Part shown: in pieces, positions 17,212 through 26,841 of the stretch
Position numbering within the stretch: position 1 is the stretch's first letter
Layout: each line of letters begins with the position of its first letter
Assembly (NCBI GenBank): GCA_905479975.1
Contig: CAJQOS010000047.1
Coordinates: 1 to 50,864, forward strand
Direction of reading: 5' to 3'
Length of the DNA stretch: 50,864 bases
DNA from: an uncultured Puniceicoccaceae bacterium
Lineage (GTDB): Bacteria; Verrucomicrobiota; Verrucomicrobiia; Opitutales; Coraliomargaritaceae
Notes under the pieces: generated by a model
Seen by the model: only the letters and a program-made list of their open reading frames with translations
Databases searched by the model: none
What the model was told of the DNA's origin: nothing
Position numbers and translations under genes: made by a program

Positions 17212-17511
17212 ATGCTCATTCACACTGTATATTTCTGGCTTAGGAAAGACCTCGATGGTGATAAATACACCGAGTTCCGTATCTCACTAGAGACGATGCG
17301 CGGCATCAAACATGCCGAATCGATCCATATTGGAACTCCCGCTCAAACCGCAGAACGTCCAGTGCTCGACACCAGCTACGACTTTGCACTCACCGTCATC
17401 CTCAAAGACATCGCCGCACACGACGCCTATCAGGAAGATCCGATCCACCAAGCCTTCATTGCTGAAAACAAAGAGCTCTGGAAGAAGGTAAAGATCTACG
17501 ACGCAGACTAG
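17212..17511 (+). CDS. Dabb-family stress-responsive alpha/beta-barrel protein
   Basis: A protein of 99 residues matching the Dabb ferredoxin-like fold: MLIHTVYFWLRKDL at the start, LDTSYDFALTVILKD in the middle, and HDAYQEDPIHQAFIAENKELW, the typical 'Y..hp.H..f' segment. These small dimeric proteins occur in many bacteria, usually without a known substrate. I chose the ATG at 17212 because upstream codons overlap thrH in another frame. The 47-nt leader is G-poor and A/C-rich with no Shine-Dalgarno. Confidence 0.85.
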   Translation: MLIHTVYFWLRKDLDGDKYTEFRISLETMRGIKHAESIHIGTPAQTAERPVLDTSYDFALTVILKDIAAHDAYQEDPIHQAFIAENKELWKKVKIYDAD

Positions 17512-17527
17512 ATAGTACCCATACGTA

Positions 17528-18136
17528 ATGCTAGATACCTTTTGGGAACAACTCGTCGCGACCAGTGGGATTGAATGGCTGGGCACGATCACGGGGATCA
17601 TTGGCGTGTGGCTTACGATACGCGAACGAGCAGCCGCGTGGCCGATCCTAATCGTCTGCTATGGTTGCTACGTCTTCATCTCTCTAGACGCGAAGCTCTA
17701 TGCGATGATGCTCTCACAGGCGGTCTTCATCGCGATCTCTGCCTACGGCTGGTATGAATGGGTCGCAGGCAAATCCGAAGACGGCGATCACCTGAAAATC
17801 GCCCACACTCCGCGGCTGAAAATTGCCATTGCCCTGACAGTCTTAGTCGCAGGCACGGCACTCTTCGGCAGCCTCCTCTCAGGATACACCGATTCCACTT
17901 ACGCTTACCTCGACGGCTTTGCCACTGTCTGCGCATTTGTGGCTCAATGGATGCTCGCCCGCAAATACATAGAGACCTGGATCTGCTGGGTCGTCTCGGA
18001 CATCATCTTCATCGGCATTTTCGTCGTGCAAGGCTATTGGATGAGCGCTTTTCTCTTCTCCGTATTCATCTGCCTCGCACTGCGCGGTTGGATACACTGG
18101 AAGAGCACAATCACACCTGCCACGAGAGCCGCCTAA
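17528..18136 (+). CDS. pnuC: nicotinamide riboside transporter PnuC
   Basis: An inner-membrane protein of 202 residues with about seven hydrophobic segments and PnuC features: WLGTITGIIGVWLTIRE near the start, NQ-type helix QAVFIAISAYGWYEW, and ARKYIETWICWVVSDIIFIGIF near the end (the W..W.. substrate-site helices). It moves nicotinamide riboside down its gradient, which is then trapped by phosphorylation. The next gene encodes a matching kinase, making an NAD-salvage pair. Confidence 0.93.
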   Translation: MLDTFWEQLVATSGIEWLGTITGIIGVWLTIRERAAAWPILIVCYGCYVFISLDAKLYAMMLSQAVFIAISAYGWYEWVAGKSEDGDHLKIAHTPRLKIAIALTVLVAGTALFGSLLSGYTDSTYAYLDGFATVCAFVAQWMLARKYIETWICWVVSDIIFIGIFVVQGYWMSAFLFSVFICLALRGWIHWKSTITPATRAA

Positions 18137-18153
18137 GAGCCTCAGCTCTCGCT

Positions 18154-18230
18154 CTCAAGCCTCAGCCCTCAAGTCTCAACCCTCAAGTCTCAGCCCCCGC
18201 ACCCCGCACCCCGCACCCCGCACCCCGCAA
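18154..18230 (+). repeat. heptamer tandem array running into a start codon
   Basis: Eleven 7-nt units lie in perfect register: six of CTCAAGC/CTCAGCC/CTCAAGT/CTCAACC type, then five of CCCGCAC. The last unit's final base is the A of the ATG at 18230. The strand is almost free of purine runs, so no Shine-Dalgarno is possible. Confidence 0.93.
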
Positions 18231-18742
18231 TGAAACGCATCGTCCTCATCGGCGCCGAGTCCACCGGCAAAAGCACCCTCGCGCAGGAACTTTCCGGCTA
18301 TTACGGCGAGCCTTGGACGGATGAATTTGTCCGTAGCTATGTCGAATCACACGAAGGCGAACTCAGCGAGAGCGACCTTGAACCGATCGCAGAAGGGCAG
18401 CTCGCGCTCGAAGATGCGGCACTAGAGCAGGCGCAGCGGCTCGTCATTCACGATACGAATATCCTGTCGTCCATCATCTACGCCAACTACTACTTCGATG
18501 TCGTGCTCGACTGGGTCAACGACCGCTTCCTCGAACGCGACTACAGCCTCTATTTACTCTGCATGCCCGGCATTCCTTGGGTCGCCGACGACGGCCAGCG
18601 CGAAAGCCCCGAAGCCAGAGATCAGCTGCATGAGCTCTTCAAAGACAGCCTCGACATCTTACAAATCCCCTATGTCGAAATCCACGGCAGCGAGGAAGAA
18701 CGCATGATGCAGGCCGTGCACGCCATCGACGCGATTTTGTAA
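18230..18742 (+). CDS. nicotinamide riboside kinase (NadR C-terminal-like)
   Basis: A protein of 170 residues resembling the kinase domain of NadR: Walker A GAESTGKST at 8-16, WTDEFVRSYVE, VIHDTNILSSIIYANYYF, and DYSLYLLCMPGIPWVADDGQR, all typical of this AAA-type ribosylnicotinamide kinase. It lacks the adenylyltransferase and helix-turn-helix parts of full NadR. It phosphorylates nicotinamide riboside to NMN, trapping the substrate brought in by PnuC. The neighbouring pnuC gene supports the assignment. Confidence 0.9.
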   Translation: MKRIVLIGAESTGKSTLAQELSGYYGEPWTDEFVRSYVESHEGELSESDLEPIAEGQLALEDAALEQAQRLVIHDTNILSSIIYANYYFDVVLDWVNDRFLERDYSLYLLCMPGIPWVADDGQRESPEARDQLHELFKDSLDILQIPYVEIHGSEEERMMQAVHAIDAIL

Positions 18743-18776
18743 TCATCCTGCTTAAAAAAAACTCCTCCCCAGCCAA

Positions 18777-19034
18777 GCATATCCTTCTACATATTTTTGT
18801 CTATTCAAGTTGACGTTATGGATGGTCTTTTCAAAACTCCTCCCCTGCGAAGGGGAGGTGGCTCGGTCTGCCGAGACGGAGGGGTTTCCGCTGTTATTTG
18901 AGCCAAGTAGGCAAAAAACGCTTAGGCTCGGCAGAGAACCCTTCCGGCTCGCTTCGCGATCCACCTTCCCTTGGTAAGGGAAGGAGCTATTTAGCACTCA
19001 CTTCACACGACTCCGGCTTATGTATAAGGATATC
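18777..19034 (+). repeat. MITE-like dispersed element, copy A
   Basis: This is the intergenic element in the 360-bp gap before ruvB. Its ends are inverted repeats (ATATCCTTCTACATA on the left, TATGTATAAGGATAT on the right). The core from about 18836 to 18988 holds two hairpins: CTCCCCTGCGAAGGGGAG with GGCTCGGTCTGCCGAG, and CCTTCCGGCTCGCTTCGCG with CCTTCCCTTGGTAAGGGAAGG. It has no coding capacity. Related copies lie at 20910-21238 (inverted) and 42421-42760. A short extra arm (ACTCCTCCCCAGCC) precedes it. Confidence 0.9.
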
Positions 19035-19102
19035 CCAATCGGATGGGTTGACTCACGCCGATCCCTTGATGTGCTAGCCGCAACCAATCGCAACACGAGC
19101 CC

Positions 19103-20158
19103 ATGCCTTTCACTCCAGAAGATCCGCCTACCGGCACCGAATTTATCGAGCAAACCCTCGCTGACCCAATCAGCTCGGAAGAGTCCATGCTGCGCCCACT
19201 CTCGTTCGACGACTTTGCAGGGCAAGCCAAGACGATTGAGCGCCTCAAAGTGATGGTCGGCGCGGCTCGTGATCGCGGCGATCCACTCAACCACATCCTC
19301 CTCAGCGGCCCCCCGGGACTCGGCAAGACCACCCTTTCCCTCATTCTCGGCCACGAGATGGGCAAGCAGGTCAGCATCACCTCCGGTCCCGTGATCGACA
19401 AGCCCGCCGATCTGGCTGGCTTGCTCACCAACCTGAGCGAAGGCGACATCCTGTTTATCGACGAGATTCACCGCATCCCGAAAACCGTGGAAGAGTATCT
19501 CTACTCCGCGATGGAAGACTTCCGTATCGACATCATGATCGATCAAGGGCCCAACGCCCGCAGCGTCCGCCTCAGCCTCCCACGCTTTACACTACTGGGC
19601 GCAACCACCCGCATGGGCTTGCTCACCGCACCACTGCGCAGCCGTTTCACCCTGCAATCGCGCCTCAGTTACTACGACCATAAGACACTGCAAGGCATCA
19701 TCGAGCGCACCTGCGGTTTGCTCAATGTCGAATTCGAAATCGCCGGCGCAGCGGAAATCGCCCGCCGCGCACGCGGCACCCCGCGCATCGCCAACAACCT
19801 CGTCAACTTCTGCCGCGACTACGCGCAGCAACGCGGCGACGGCGTGATCACCGAAGCCATGGCCGCTGCCGCTCTAGAGCTGCTGGAAATTGATCGCCGC
19901 GGCCTCGACGAGATGGACAAGCAAATGATGCGCGTCATGGCCCTCAACTATCGCGGCGGCCCCGTCGGCCTCGGCACCATCGCCGTCGCCGTCGCCGAAG
20001 AAGCCCACACCCTCGAAGAGGTCCACGAGCCCTTCCTCATTCAAGAAGGCTACATCCAACGCACCGCCCAAGGCCGCGTATTAACCAACAAAGGCTGGCA
20101 AGTCATCGGCCTCGATCCACAAGACAACGGCGCGCAGCCCGACTTGTTCAAAGGATAA
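19103..20158 (+). CDS. ruvB: Holliday junction branch migration ATPase RuvB
   Basis: The protein has 351 residues, the normal RuvB length. Motifs are Walker A GPPGLGKTT, Walker B DILFIDEIHR, sensor region LLGATTRMG, the arginine-finger segment APLRSRF, and the C-terminal winged helix (GLDEMDKQMMRVMALNY ... EPFLIQEGYIQRTAQGR). It forms hexameric motors that drive branch migration with RuvA during recombinational repair. ruvA and ruvC are not in the window, so it is separate from them. A SpoU methyltransferase gene follows after a hairpin repeat. Confidence 0.98.
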   Translation: MPFTPEDPPTGTEFIEQTLADPISSEESMLRPLSFDDFAGQAKTIERLKVMVGAARDRGDPLNHILLSGPPGLGKTTLSLILGHEMGKQVSITSGPVIDKPADLAGLLTNLSEGDILFIDEIHRIPKTVEEYLYSAMEDFRIDIMIDQGPNARSVRLSLPRFTLLGATTRMGLLTAPLRSRFTLQSRLSYYDHKTLQGIIERTCGLLNVEFEIAGAAEIARRARGTPRIANNLVNFCRDYAQQRGDGVITEAMAAAALELLEIDRRGLDEMDKQMMRVMALNYRGGPVGLGTIAVAVAEEAHTLEEVHEPFLIQEGYIQRTAQGRVLTNKGWQVIGLDPQDNGAQPDLFKG

Positions 20159-20163
20159 GTTGC

Positions 20164-20220
20164 AGCGACACGCTTGTCGCTTTACCCACACAGCCAAAGC
20201 GACAAGAGTGTCGCTTCTAC
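20164..20220. repeat. long hairpin repeat, copy 1
   Basis: AGCGACACGCTTGTCGCTTT (20164-20183) is largely complementary to AAAGCGACAAGAGTGTCGCT and following bases (20196-20220). Each arm is itself a small palindrome (AGCGACA / TGTCGCT). The same element with perfect arms lies at 29616-29688. It directly follows the ruvB stop. Confidence 0.88.
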
Positions 20221-20224
20221 ACAG

Positions 20225-20262
<38 letters not shown>

Positions 20263-20264
20263 TC

Positions 20265-20831
20265 ATGGGCCGCAATTCAATTCACAAAATACAACGTGCA
20301 CCTCGTCACTCGAAGGGGCCGACCATCGTCTACCTCGAAAACGAGGATGATCTGTTCGACTTGATCGAGCGCACGGAGAATCCACTCATCCTGATCCTCG
20401 AAGGCGTGCAAGATCCACACAATCTCGGAGCGTGCCTACGCACGGCATCCGGCGCGGGCGTGACCGCCGTCTTGGCTCCAGTCAAGGGTGCCTGCGGCAT
20501 CACGCCGACCGTTCGCGATGTTTCCTGCGGTGGTGCGGACGACGTGCCATTCCTACGCATCAAAAACATCGGGCAACTGCTACGTAAATTCCAAGATCGC
20601 AGGATTCAGCTCATTGGCACCTCCGACAAAGGCAAAGACTCGGTTTACGATGTCAACTTCGACCAGCCCACTGCGATCATCCTCGGCAGCGAAGGCTGGG
20701 GCATGCGCAAGGTCACCGGCGATCACTGCGACCACCTGATACACCTCCCGATGGCCGGCACTGTTGAATGCCTCAACGTCTCGGTCTCTGCAGGTGTCAT
20801 CCTTTACGAAGCCGTGCGTCAGCGTATGTAG
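20265..20831 (+). CDS. SpoU/TrmH-family RNA 2'-O-methyltransferase (RlmB-like)
   Basis: The protein has 188 residues with the three SPOUT motifs: motif 1 LILEGVQDPHNLGACLRTASG, motif 2 AIILGSEGWGMR, and motif 3 HLPMAGTVECLNVSVSAGVILYEAVRQR, forming the knotted SAM site. The closest known type is RlmB, which methylates G2251 of 23S rRNA. It is shorter than RlmB (about 245 residues) because the N-terminal L30e-like RNA-binding domain is missing, so the target RNA may differ. The start at 20265 follows a (CTCACT)n array; upstream in-frame codons only encode that repeat. Confidence 0.9.
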   Translation: MGRNSIHKIQRAPRHSKGPTIVYLENEDDLFDLIERTENPLILILEGVQDPHNLGACLRTASGAGVTAVLAPVKGACGITPTVRDVSCGGADDVPFLRIKNIGQLLRKFQDRRIQLIGTSDKGKDSVYDVNFDQPTAIILGSEGWGMRKVTGDHCDHLIHLPMAGTVECLNVSVSAGVILYEAVRQRM

Positions 20832-20860
20832 CGTTAACGCAACAGTCTCTTTTCAACAAA

Positions 20861-20890
20861 CGGCGGGTTCGAATCGAACCCGCCGTTTTT
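20861..20890 (+). terminator. rho-independent terminator
   Basis: An 11-bp stem (CGGCGGGTTCG / CGAACCCGCCG, 20861-20871 and 20875-20885) with a 3-nt loop and five T's. It ends the ruvB/methyltransferase unit. Confidence 0.93.
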
Positions 20891-20909
20891 GTGTCCTCAT
20901 CGCGACTGA

Positions 20910-21238
20910 CATATCCTTCTACACAAGTCTGAGAGTCGTGAAGTTAGCAATCAATGGCTCCTTCCCTGCGAAGGGAAGGTGGCTCGCGGAGCGAGACGGA
21001 AGGGTTCTCCGCAGAGCCTGAGCGTTTTTTGCCTACTTGATACAAATGATCGCGAAAACCCCTCCGTCTCGGCAGACCGAGCCACCTCCCCTTCGCAGGG
21101 GAGGAGTTTTAAGAAGAGCATAAATAACGCTAACTTGACGAGACATATATATAAGGATATGCTTCGCAGGGGAGGAACTTTTAGTAGTGCATTAATGACG
21201 TCAATTTGAAGATACAAACTTATATATAAGGATATGCT
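20910..21238 (-). repeat. MITE-like dispersed element, copy B (inverted, with extra half)
   Basis: This copy is inverted relative to copies A and C. It runs from CATATCCTTCTACAC at 20910 to ATATATAAGGATATGC near 21161, with the same two hairpin cores. A partial tandem duplication of the end (about 77 bp, 21162-21238) carries a second ATATATAAGGATATGC. With the terminator, it fills the 460-bp gap between the methyltransferase and the next gene. Confidence 0.9.
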
Positions 21239-21291
21239 TGCGTAGCGGTTGTGAAAATCACGTTCTTCTTTCCATATCAGATAATTCAAAC

Positions 21292-22773
21292 TTACAACTC
21301 GCCCTCTTCTTCGTCTTCCTCCGGCGGCGTGCCAAAATGGAGAGAAAAGCGTTTTGGATCCTCCGTCTCGCGAAGCGCTTCAGGGATCAACCAAAAGCCG
21401 TCCTCTGTCCGCTCAACTTGGTAGTCATGCTCGTTGACCGTAACGCTTCCAGCGTTGATGGCTTCTCCTTTCTGCAAATCAAGCAGATCGAAACCGTCAC
21501 TGAGTGCTTGCTGCCTGAGCTGCGTGCCACGCTCAAATTCGTTGAGATTGGAAATCGTTGGCGCAACCATTCCGAAATATGAATCTTCTGAGACACCTGC
21601 GAGTTGTCCGCGCACCCAGGCTTTCATGTCCTCTGGGCTCAGGTGCACGCGCAGTGCGGCTTCAGTGTAATAGTCGTAAACGACATCCAGCTGATCGAGT
21701 ATCTCATCTGGAGTGAACCCCATCTCAATATAGTTCTCTTTGAGTGCTTCAACAGAATCTTCACTGTAGTTGTCCCCCATTGCCTTATAGATCACCTCCC
21801 ATGGCACGTGACGATTTTCTATTGTTTGTTTTTGCAAATCGACAATGGCCGTTCGATCTCCCTTTCGAATCCAAGCCCGAACTGCATTGCGATCGACTTT
21901 GTCTAATTCAATCCCCTGCACTTCCTTACCTTTTTCCAACCAAAAACTTTGTTGCGTGCGTGTGTTCTGCAAACTGATACGCACTGGCGTTTGAGGCAGC
22001 AGCACGAGTCCAGCGAATCGTAGATCCTGCGGAAAACGAAAATCGTTCGGCCCTAGGTTTTCAGATTCCCATGCTTCAAGTGCCTTCAAAATACGCTGCT
22101 GATACCAGCCGACAAACATATCGCGCTCCGCCAAGAGGGCATCTGCCAAATGTCCTGCGGCTGGCAGCGCTTGAATCCGTGATTGAACACTCGCCCGTTG
22201 CTGAGGTGTCATTTCCGGGCCGAATTCGGCTAGGCGCGCATTGAGCAGGTTGCCCCGGCCTATTTGGGTCAGGTGCGTCAACAGAGTCGGCTCTTGATCC
22301 TGATGGCGAACCAGACTGATTCCACTGAAGATGGCATCCAAGGCTGCGTCTGGTTGCTCTGCCCAGATTTGCCCAGCATACCAATTGGCGGCACTCCCGA
22401 TGCCACTTGCCTCAGGAATATACCCAAGCGACGACCAAGGCCCCTCGGCTTTCAGTTTATCCAGTAAGCCAAAATCCACCTCGGGCACACCTTGCATCGC
22501 TTGTAGCTGTTCAAAAATCGGCTGGAGTTCCAATTGGAACAGCAATTGATCCCGTTCAATCGCGCCAGGATTCGCATCGGAACAATCTGGGCATTGAAGA
22601 TCAAAGACGCTCGTTTCTAAGCTGTCTTCTAATTGCCGATAATGTTCAAAGATGGCTCGATAGTCGGCAGCAGCTTGTTTTTCGGGGCTCAGTTCTAGCA
22701 CCTCAGGCACCTGTTCGGCGAACGAACTGCCAATGCAGGCGAGCAGTCCTAAAGTGATCAAGCGGGAAATCAT
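21292..22773 (-). CDS. secreted protein of unknown function
   Basis: A protein of 493 residues. The signal peptide (MISRLITLGLLACIGSSFAE) ends in a typical SFA-E cleavage site. The mature part is acidic and mostly helical, with ELSPEKQAAADYRAIFEHYRQLED near the start and a Cys pair (CPDCSD) around residue 60. It ends in an acidic tail (TPPEEDEEEGEL). No domain or catalytic motif is recognised. It stands alone between copy B of the MITE-like element and the aldehyde dehydrogenase gene, which is on the same strand 91 nt upstream. Confidence 0.8.
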   Translation of the reverse strand: MISRLITLGLLACIGSSFAEQVPEVLELSPEKQAAADYRAIFEHYRQLEDSLETSVFDLQCPDCSDANPGAIERDQLLFQLELQPIFEQLQAMQGVPEVDFGLLDKLKAEGPWSSLGYIPEASGIGSAANWYAGQIWAEQPDAALDAIFSGISLVRHQDQEPTLLTHLTQIGRGNLLNARLAEFGPEMTPQQRASVQSRIQALPAAGHLADALLAERDMFVGWYQQRILKALEAWESENLGPNDFRFPQDLRFAGLVLLPQTPVRISLQNTRTQQSFWLEKGKEVQGIELDKVDRNAVRAWIRKGDRTAIVDLQKQTIENRHVPWEVIYKAMGDNYSEDSVEALKENYIEMGFTPDEILDQLDVVYDYYTEAALRVHLSPEDMKAWVRGQLAGVSEDSYFGMVAPTISNLNEFERGTQLRQQALSDGFDLLDLQKGEAINAGSVTVNEHDYQVERTEDGFWLIPEALRETEDPKRFSLHFGTPPEEDEEEGEL

Positions 22774-22864
22774 GGCTAAAGCTTGAAGCTGTTATTTCGC
22801 TTGTCGATGTAAAGTTTTAGCGACTGTAAGCGCACCTGTTCGCGATGAGAATAGATCACCGCAT

Positions 22865-24226
22865 TCACCCAACACAAATCGTCTTCACATTGACGAACTC
22901 GCGAATCCCCCACTTTGACAGCTCGCGGCCGTAGCCGCTGCGCTTGATCCCGCCAAACGGAAGGCGCAGATCGGACTTAACGAAATCGTTGATAAAGCAC
23001 GCGCCGCATTCCAGCTGATTGGCCAGGCGCTTGCCTCGCTCAACATCCTGCGTAAACACCCCCGCCCCGAGACCATAGACGGATTGATTCGCAAGCTCCA
23101 CCGCCTGATCATCGTTCTCAACCGCAACCAGCGCAACCACCGGCCCAAAGACCTCTTCATCAAACGCAGGCATGCCAGGGCGCACATCCGCTAGCACACT
23201 TGGCGGATAGTAATAGCCCGCGCCCTCCGGAACCTCACCTCCGAGTAAGACCCGAGCGCCCGCTGCCACGCTGGCATCAACCTGGCGCTGCAAATTCGCT
23301 CGTAAATCGGCACGTGCCATCGGCCCGAGGTTATTCAATTCGTCTTCCGGATTGCCCTGCTGGCGCTTCGCGATCTCTGCGATCAACTTCTCAGTAAACG
23401 GCTCCAACACCGCTTGATGCACGAGTAGTCGCTTTGCGGAAATACAGGTCTGCCCGCAATTATTGAGCCGGCTCTGCACACACTTCGCAGCGGCCAGTTC
23501 GAGGTCGGCATCTTCACAAATAAGATACGGGTCGCTCCCACCCAACTCCAGCACCGTCTTTTTAATCGCACGCCCCGCAATTGCAGCCACCGCAGCACCC
23601 GCCTTTTCGCTACCAGTCAACGCCACGCCTCGCACTGCATCGTGCTGAATCACCGACTCGACCTGATCGATCTCGAGAAACAGCGTCCGCAGCACACCCT
23701 CGGGATAACCAGCTTCTTGAAACAGTGATTCAATCGCCAGCGCACAACCGCACACATTCGGCGCATGCTTGAGCAAAGCCGTATTGCCAGCGGCCAACAC
23801 GGGCACCGCAAAACGAAAGACCTGCCAAAATGGAAAATTCCACGGCATGATTCCAAGCACCACCCCGAGCGGCGAATAGCTCACCTGACACCCCTTCGGC
23901 AATGCCTCCGACGACTCGCCTTCTAAAAACGCGACTGCATGGTCGGCGTAATAACGACACAGCAACGCACATTTATCGAGTTCCGCTCGCGCTTCCACCA
24001 AAGGCTTACCGACTTCCTGCGTGATCAGCCGAGCAAATTCCTCCCGCTTCGCCTCTAGCAAGGCAGCAACATCCTCAAGCATCGATGCCCGCAGGCTCAC
24101 ATCCACACGCGCCCATGCCATCGCAGTCGTGCCAGCCTCCTCCAGCGCAGCCGTCAATACATCCGCAGACATGGCTGGAGTGCGCGCAATAACTTGGCCC
24201 GTTGCGGGATTGATCGATTCAAACAT
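22865..24226 (-). CDS. NAD(P)-dependent succinate-semialdehyde-type aldehyde dehydrogenase
   Basis: The protein has 453 residues with an ALDH-superfamily fold. It begins MFESINPATGQVIARTPA, as in the short GabD/SSADH group. Cofactor-site segments are GIMPWNFPFWQ and ALTGSEKAG; the catalytic Glu is in VLELGGSDPYLI and the catalytic Cys in NNCGQTCISAKR. The end (LPFGGIKRSGYGRELSKWGIREFVNVKT) is typical. It probably oxidises succinate semialdehyde or a similar short aldehyde. No aminotransferase lies beside it, so a GABA pathway is not shown here. An extra Cys precedes the catalytic GQTC motif. Confidence 0.93.
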   Translation of the reverse strand: MFESINPATGQVIARTPAMSADVLTAALEEAGTTAMAWARVDVSLRASMLEDVAALLEAKREEFARLITQEVGKPLVEARAELDKCALLCRYYADHAVAFLEGESSEALPKGCQVSYSPLGVVLGIMPWNFPFWQVFRFAVPVLAAGNTALLKHAPNVCGCALAIESLFQEAGYPEGVLRTLFLEIDQVESVIQHDAVRGVALTGSEKAGAAVAAIAGRAIKKTVLELGGSDPYLICEDADLELAAAKCVQSRLNNCGQTCISAKRLLVHQAVLEPFTEKLIAEIAKRQQGNPEDELNNLGPMARADLRANLQRQVDASVAAGARVLLGGEVPEGAGYYYPPSVLADVRPGMPAFDEEVFGPVVALVAVENDDQAVELANQSVYGLGAGVFTQDVERGKRLANQLECGACFINDFVKSDLRLPFGGIKRSGYGRELSKWGIREFVNVKTICVG

Positions 24227-24372
24227 GCCACTCTGATAGTCACTTAAAGCATAAGGTAAATAAGCAAAACTAATGCACCCTATTTATCTCATATAAGATT
24301 GGAATCCTTCGTCATTATTGCCTTATTCCTCAGCAACGACCTCATTTTTTAACCTGACACCCCTTTTATTAT

Positions 24373-25458
<1,086 letters not shown>

Positions 25459-25659
25459 CGCTTTTTCCTTTACGGGACGCCGAACAAAATCAGTTTATTT
25501 GGTTTCAGCTGGCAAAATCCTAGGTTCATTCCCACTTTGTTCTTTCACTTGCCCTAAGGGCACCCAGTTCAATCACCCCTGCGGGGCCAGCTCGGCAGAC
25601 CTCGCAGACCATCTTCGCGCTACTCGCGCTTCGTCCGACTTTCCCACTTTCTCACTTTC

Positions 25660-26841
25660 ATGAGCTTGATCGAAACCATCCGCACCAACACTGACACCGT
25701 CATCGGCGACACCGAACTGGTGGACCGCCTCCACGGCAATCGCCCACTGCGTGTCAAACTCGGCGTCGACCCGACACGCCCCGACCTGACCTTCGGGCAC
25801 CTCGTCGTATTTAACAAGCTGCGCCAGTTCCAGGATCTCGGACACGAAGCAGTGCTGATCATCGGCGACTTCACGACCTTGATCGGCGACCCATCCGGCC
25901 GCTCCGACACACGCCCCGTTCTCACCAAGGACGAGATCATGGGCAACGCAGACACTTACCTCGAACAGGCCTTCAAGATCCTCGACGAGGACAAGACCAC
26001 CGTCGTTTACAACAGCGAGTGGTTCGACAAGATGGGCTTCGAGGACTGCCTCAAGCTGGCTCGTAAAATGACCGTCGCTCGCATGCTGGAGCGCGACGAC
26101 TTTGCCAAGCGCTACAAGGGCAACGTGCCGATCTCGATCATCGAGTTCCTCTACCCGCTCATTCAGGGCTACGATTCGCTCGTGCTCAACGCCGACGTCG
26201 AAATCGGCGGCACCGACCAACTCTTTAACATGCTCGTTGGTCGCGCCCTGCAGAAAGACGCAGGCAAGCAAGAGCAGGCCGTGATCACAATGCCACTACT
26301 CGTCGGCCTCGATGGCACCAAGAAGATGTCCAAGAGCGCGGACAACTACATCGCGTTCACCGACTCACCGAAGGAAATGTTTGGCAAGATCATGTCGATC
26401 AGCGATGAGACGATGTGGACTTACTACCAATTGCTGCTCGAATTCGACGAAGCCAAGATCGAGAAACTCAAGGAAGGCCACCCAATGCTCGCCAAGAAGC
26501 ATCTCGCCTCCGCGCTTGTGGGGCAATTCCACTCGATGCAAGCGGGCAAACACGAGCTGGAGCAGTTCGAGAAGGTCTTTTCCAAGAACAAATTACCCGA
26601 CGACATGCCAACCTTCACATGGAGCGATATGCTCGGCGATGCCGACAGCGCACCGCTGTTTGAGGTGATGGCACAATCCGAACTCTTTGAGAGTAAAGGC
26701 GCAATTCGCCGTCTCGTCCAACAGGGCGGCGTCAAGATCGACACCGTCAAACAAGACGACCCGAACAAGACGATCACCCGGCCGGATAACGAAATGATTT
26801 TCCAAGCCGGCAAGCGCGTGTTTTTCAAACTGCTCGCGTAG
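25660..26841 (+). CDS. tyrS: tyrosyl-tRNA synthetase
   Basis: A class I aminoacyl-tRNA synthetase of 393 residues. The HIGH-like motif reads DLTFGHLVVF, the tyrosine/tRNA site is IIEFLYPLIQGYDSL with GGTDQLFNM, and KMSKS is intact (GTKKMSKSADNY). A C-terminal S4 RNA-binding domain (GAIRRLVQQGGVKID) closes the protein, as in the TyrZ-like group. It charges tRNA-Tyr. The leader is C/T-rich (CTTTCCCACTTTCTCACTTTC before the ATG) without a Shine-Dalgarno. I saw no T-box in the 201-bp upstream gap. Confidence 0.97.
   Translation: MSLIETIRTNTDTVIGDTELVDRLHGNRPLRVKLGVDPTRPDLTFGHLVVFNKLRQFQDLGHEAVLIIGDFTTLIGDPSGRSDTRPVLTKDEIMGNADTYLEQAFKILDEDKTTVVYNSEWFDKMGFEDCLKLARKMTVARMLERDDFAKRYKGNVPISIIEFLYPLIQGYDSLVLNADVEIGGTDQLFNMLVGRALQKDAGKQEQAVITMPLLVGLDGTKKMSKSADNYIAFTDSPKEMFGKIMSISDETMWTYYQLLLEFDEAKIEKLKEGHPMLAKKHLASALVGQFHSMQAGKHELEQFEKVFSKNKLPDDMPTFTWSDMLGDADSAPLFEVMAQSELFESKGAIRRLVQQGGVKIDTVKQDDPNKTITRPDNEMIFQAGKRVFFKLLA

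Noticed and set aside
18830-19000. Possible CRISPR array because of short palindromic GC-rich units
   Set aside because: Only two different hairpin modules occur, with no regular spacers and no cas genes; the same block recurs as a dispersed element.
25459-25659. T-box riboswitch before tyrS
   Set aside because: I could not find the T-box consensus (TGGNACC) or an antiterminator-type hairpin in this gap.
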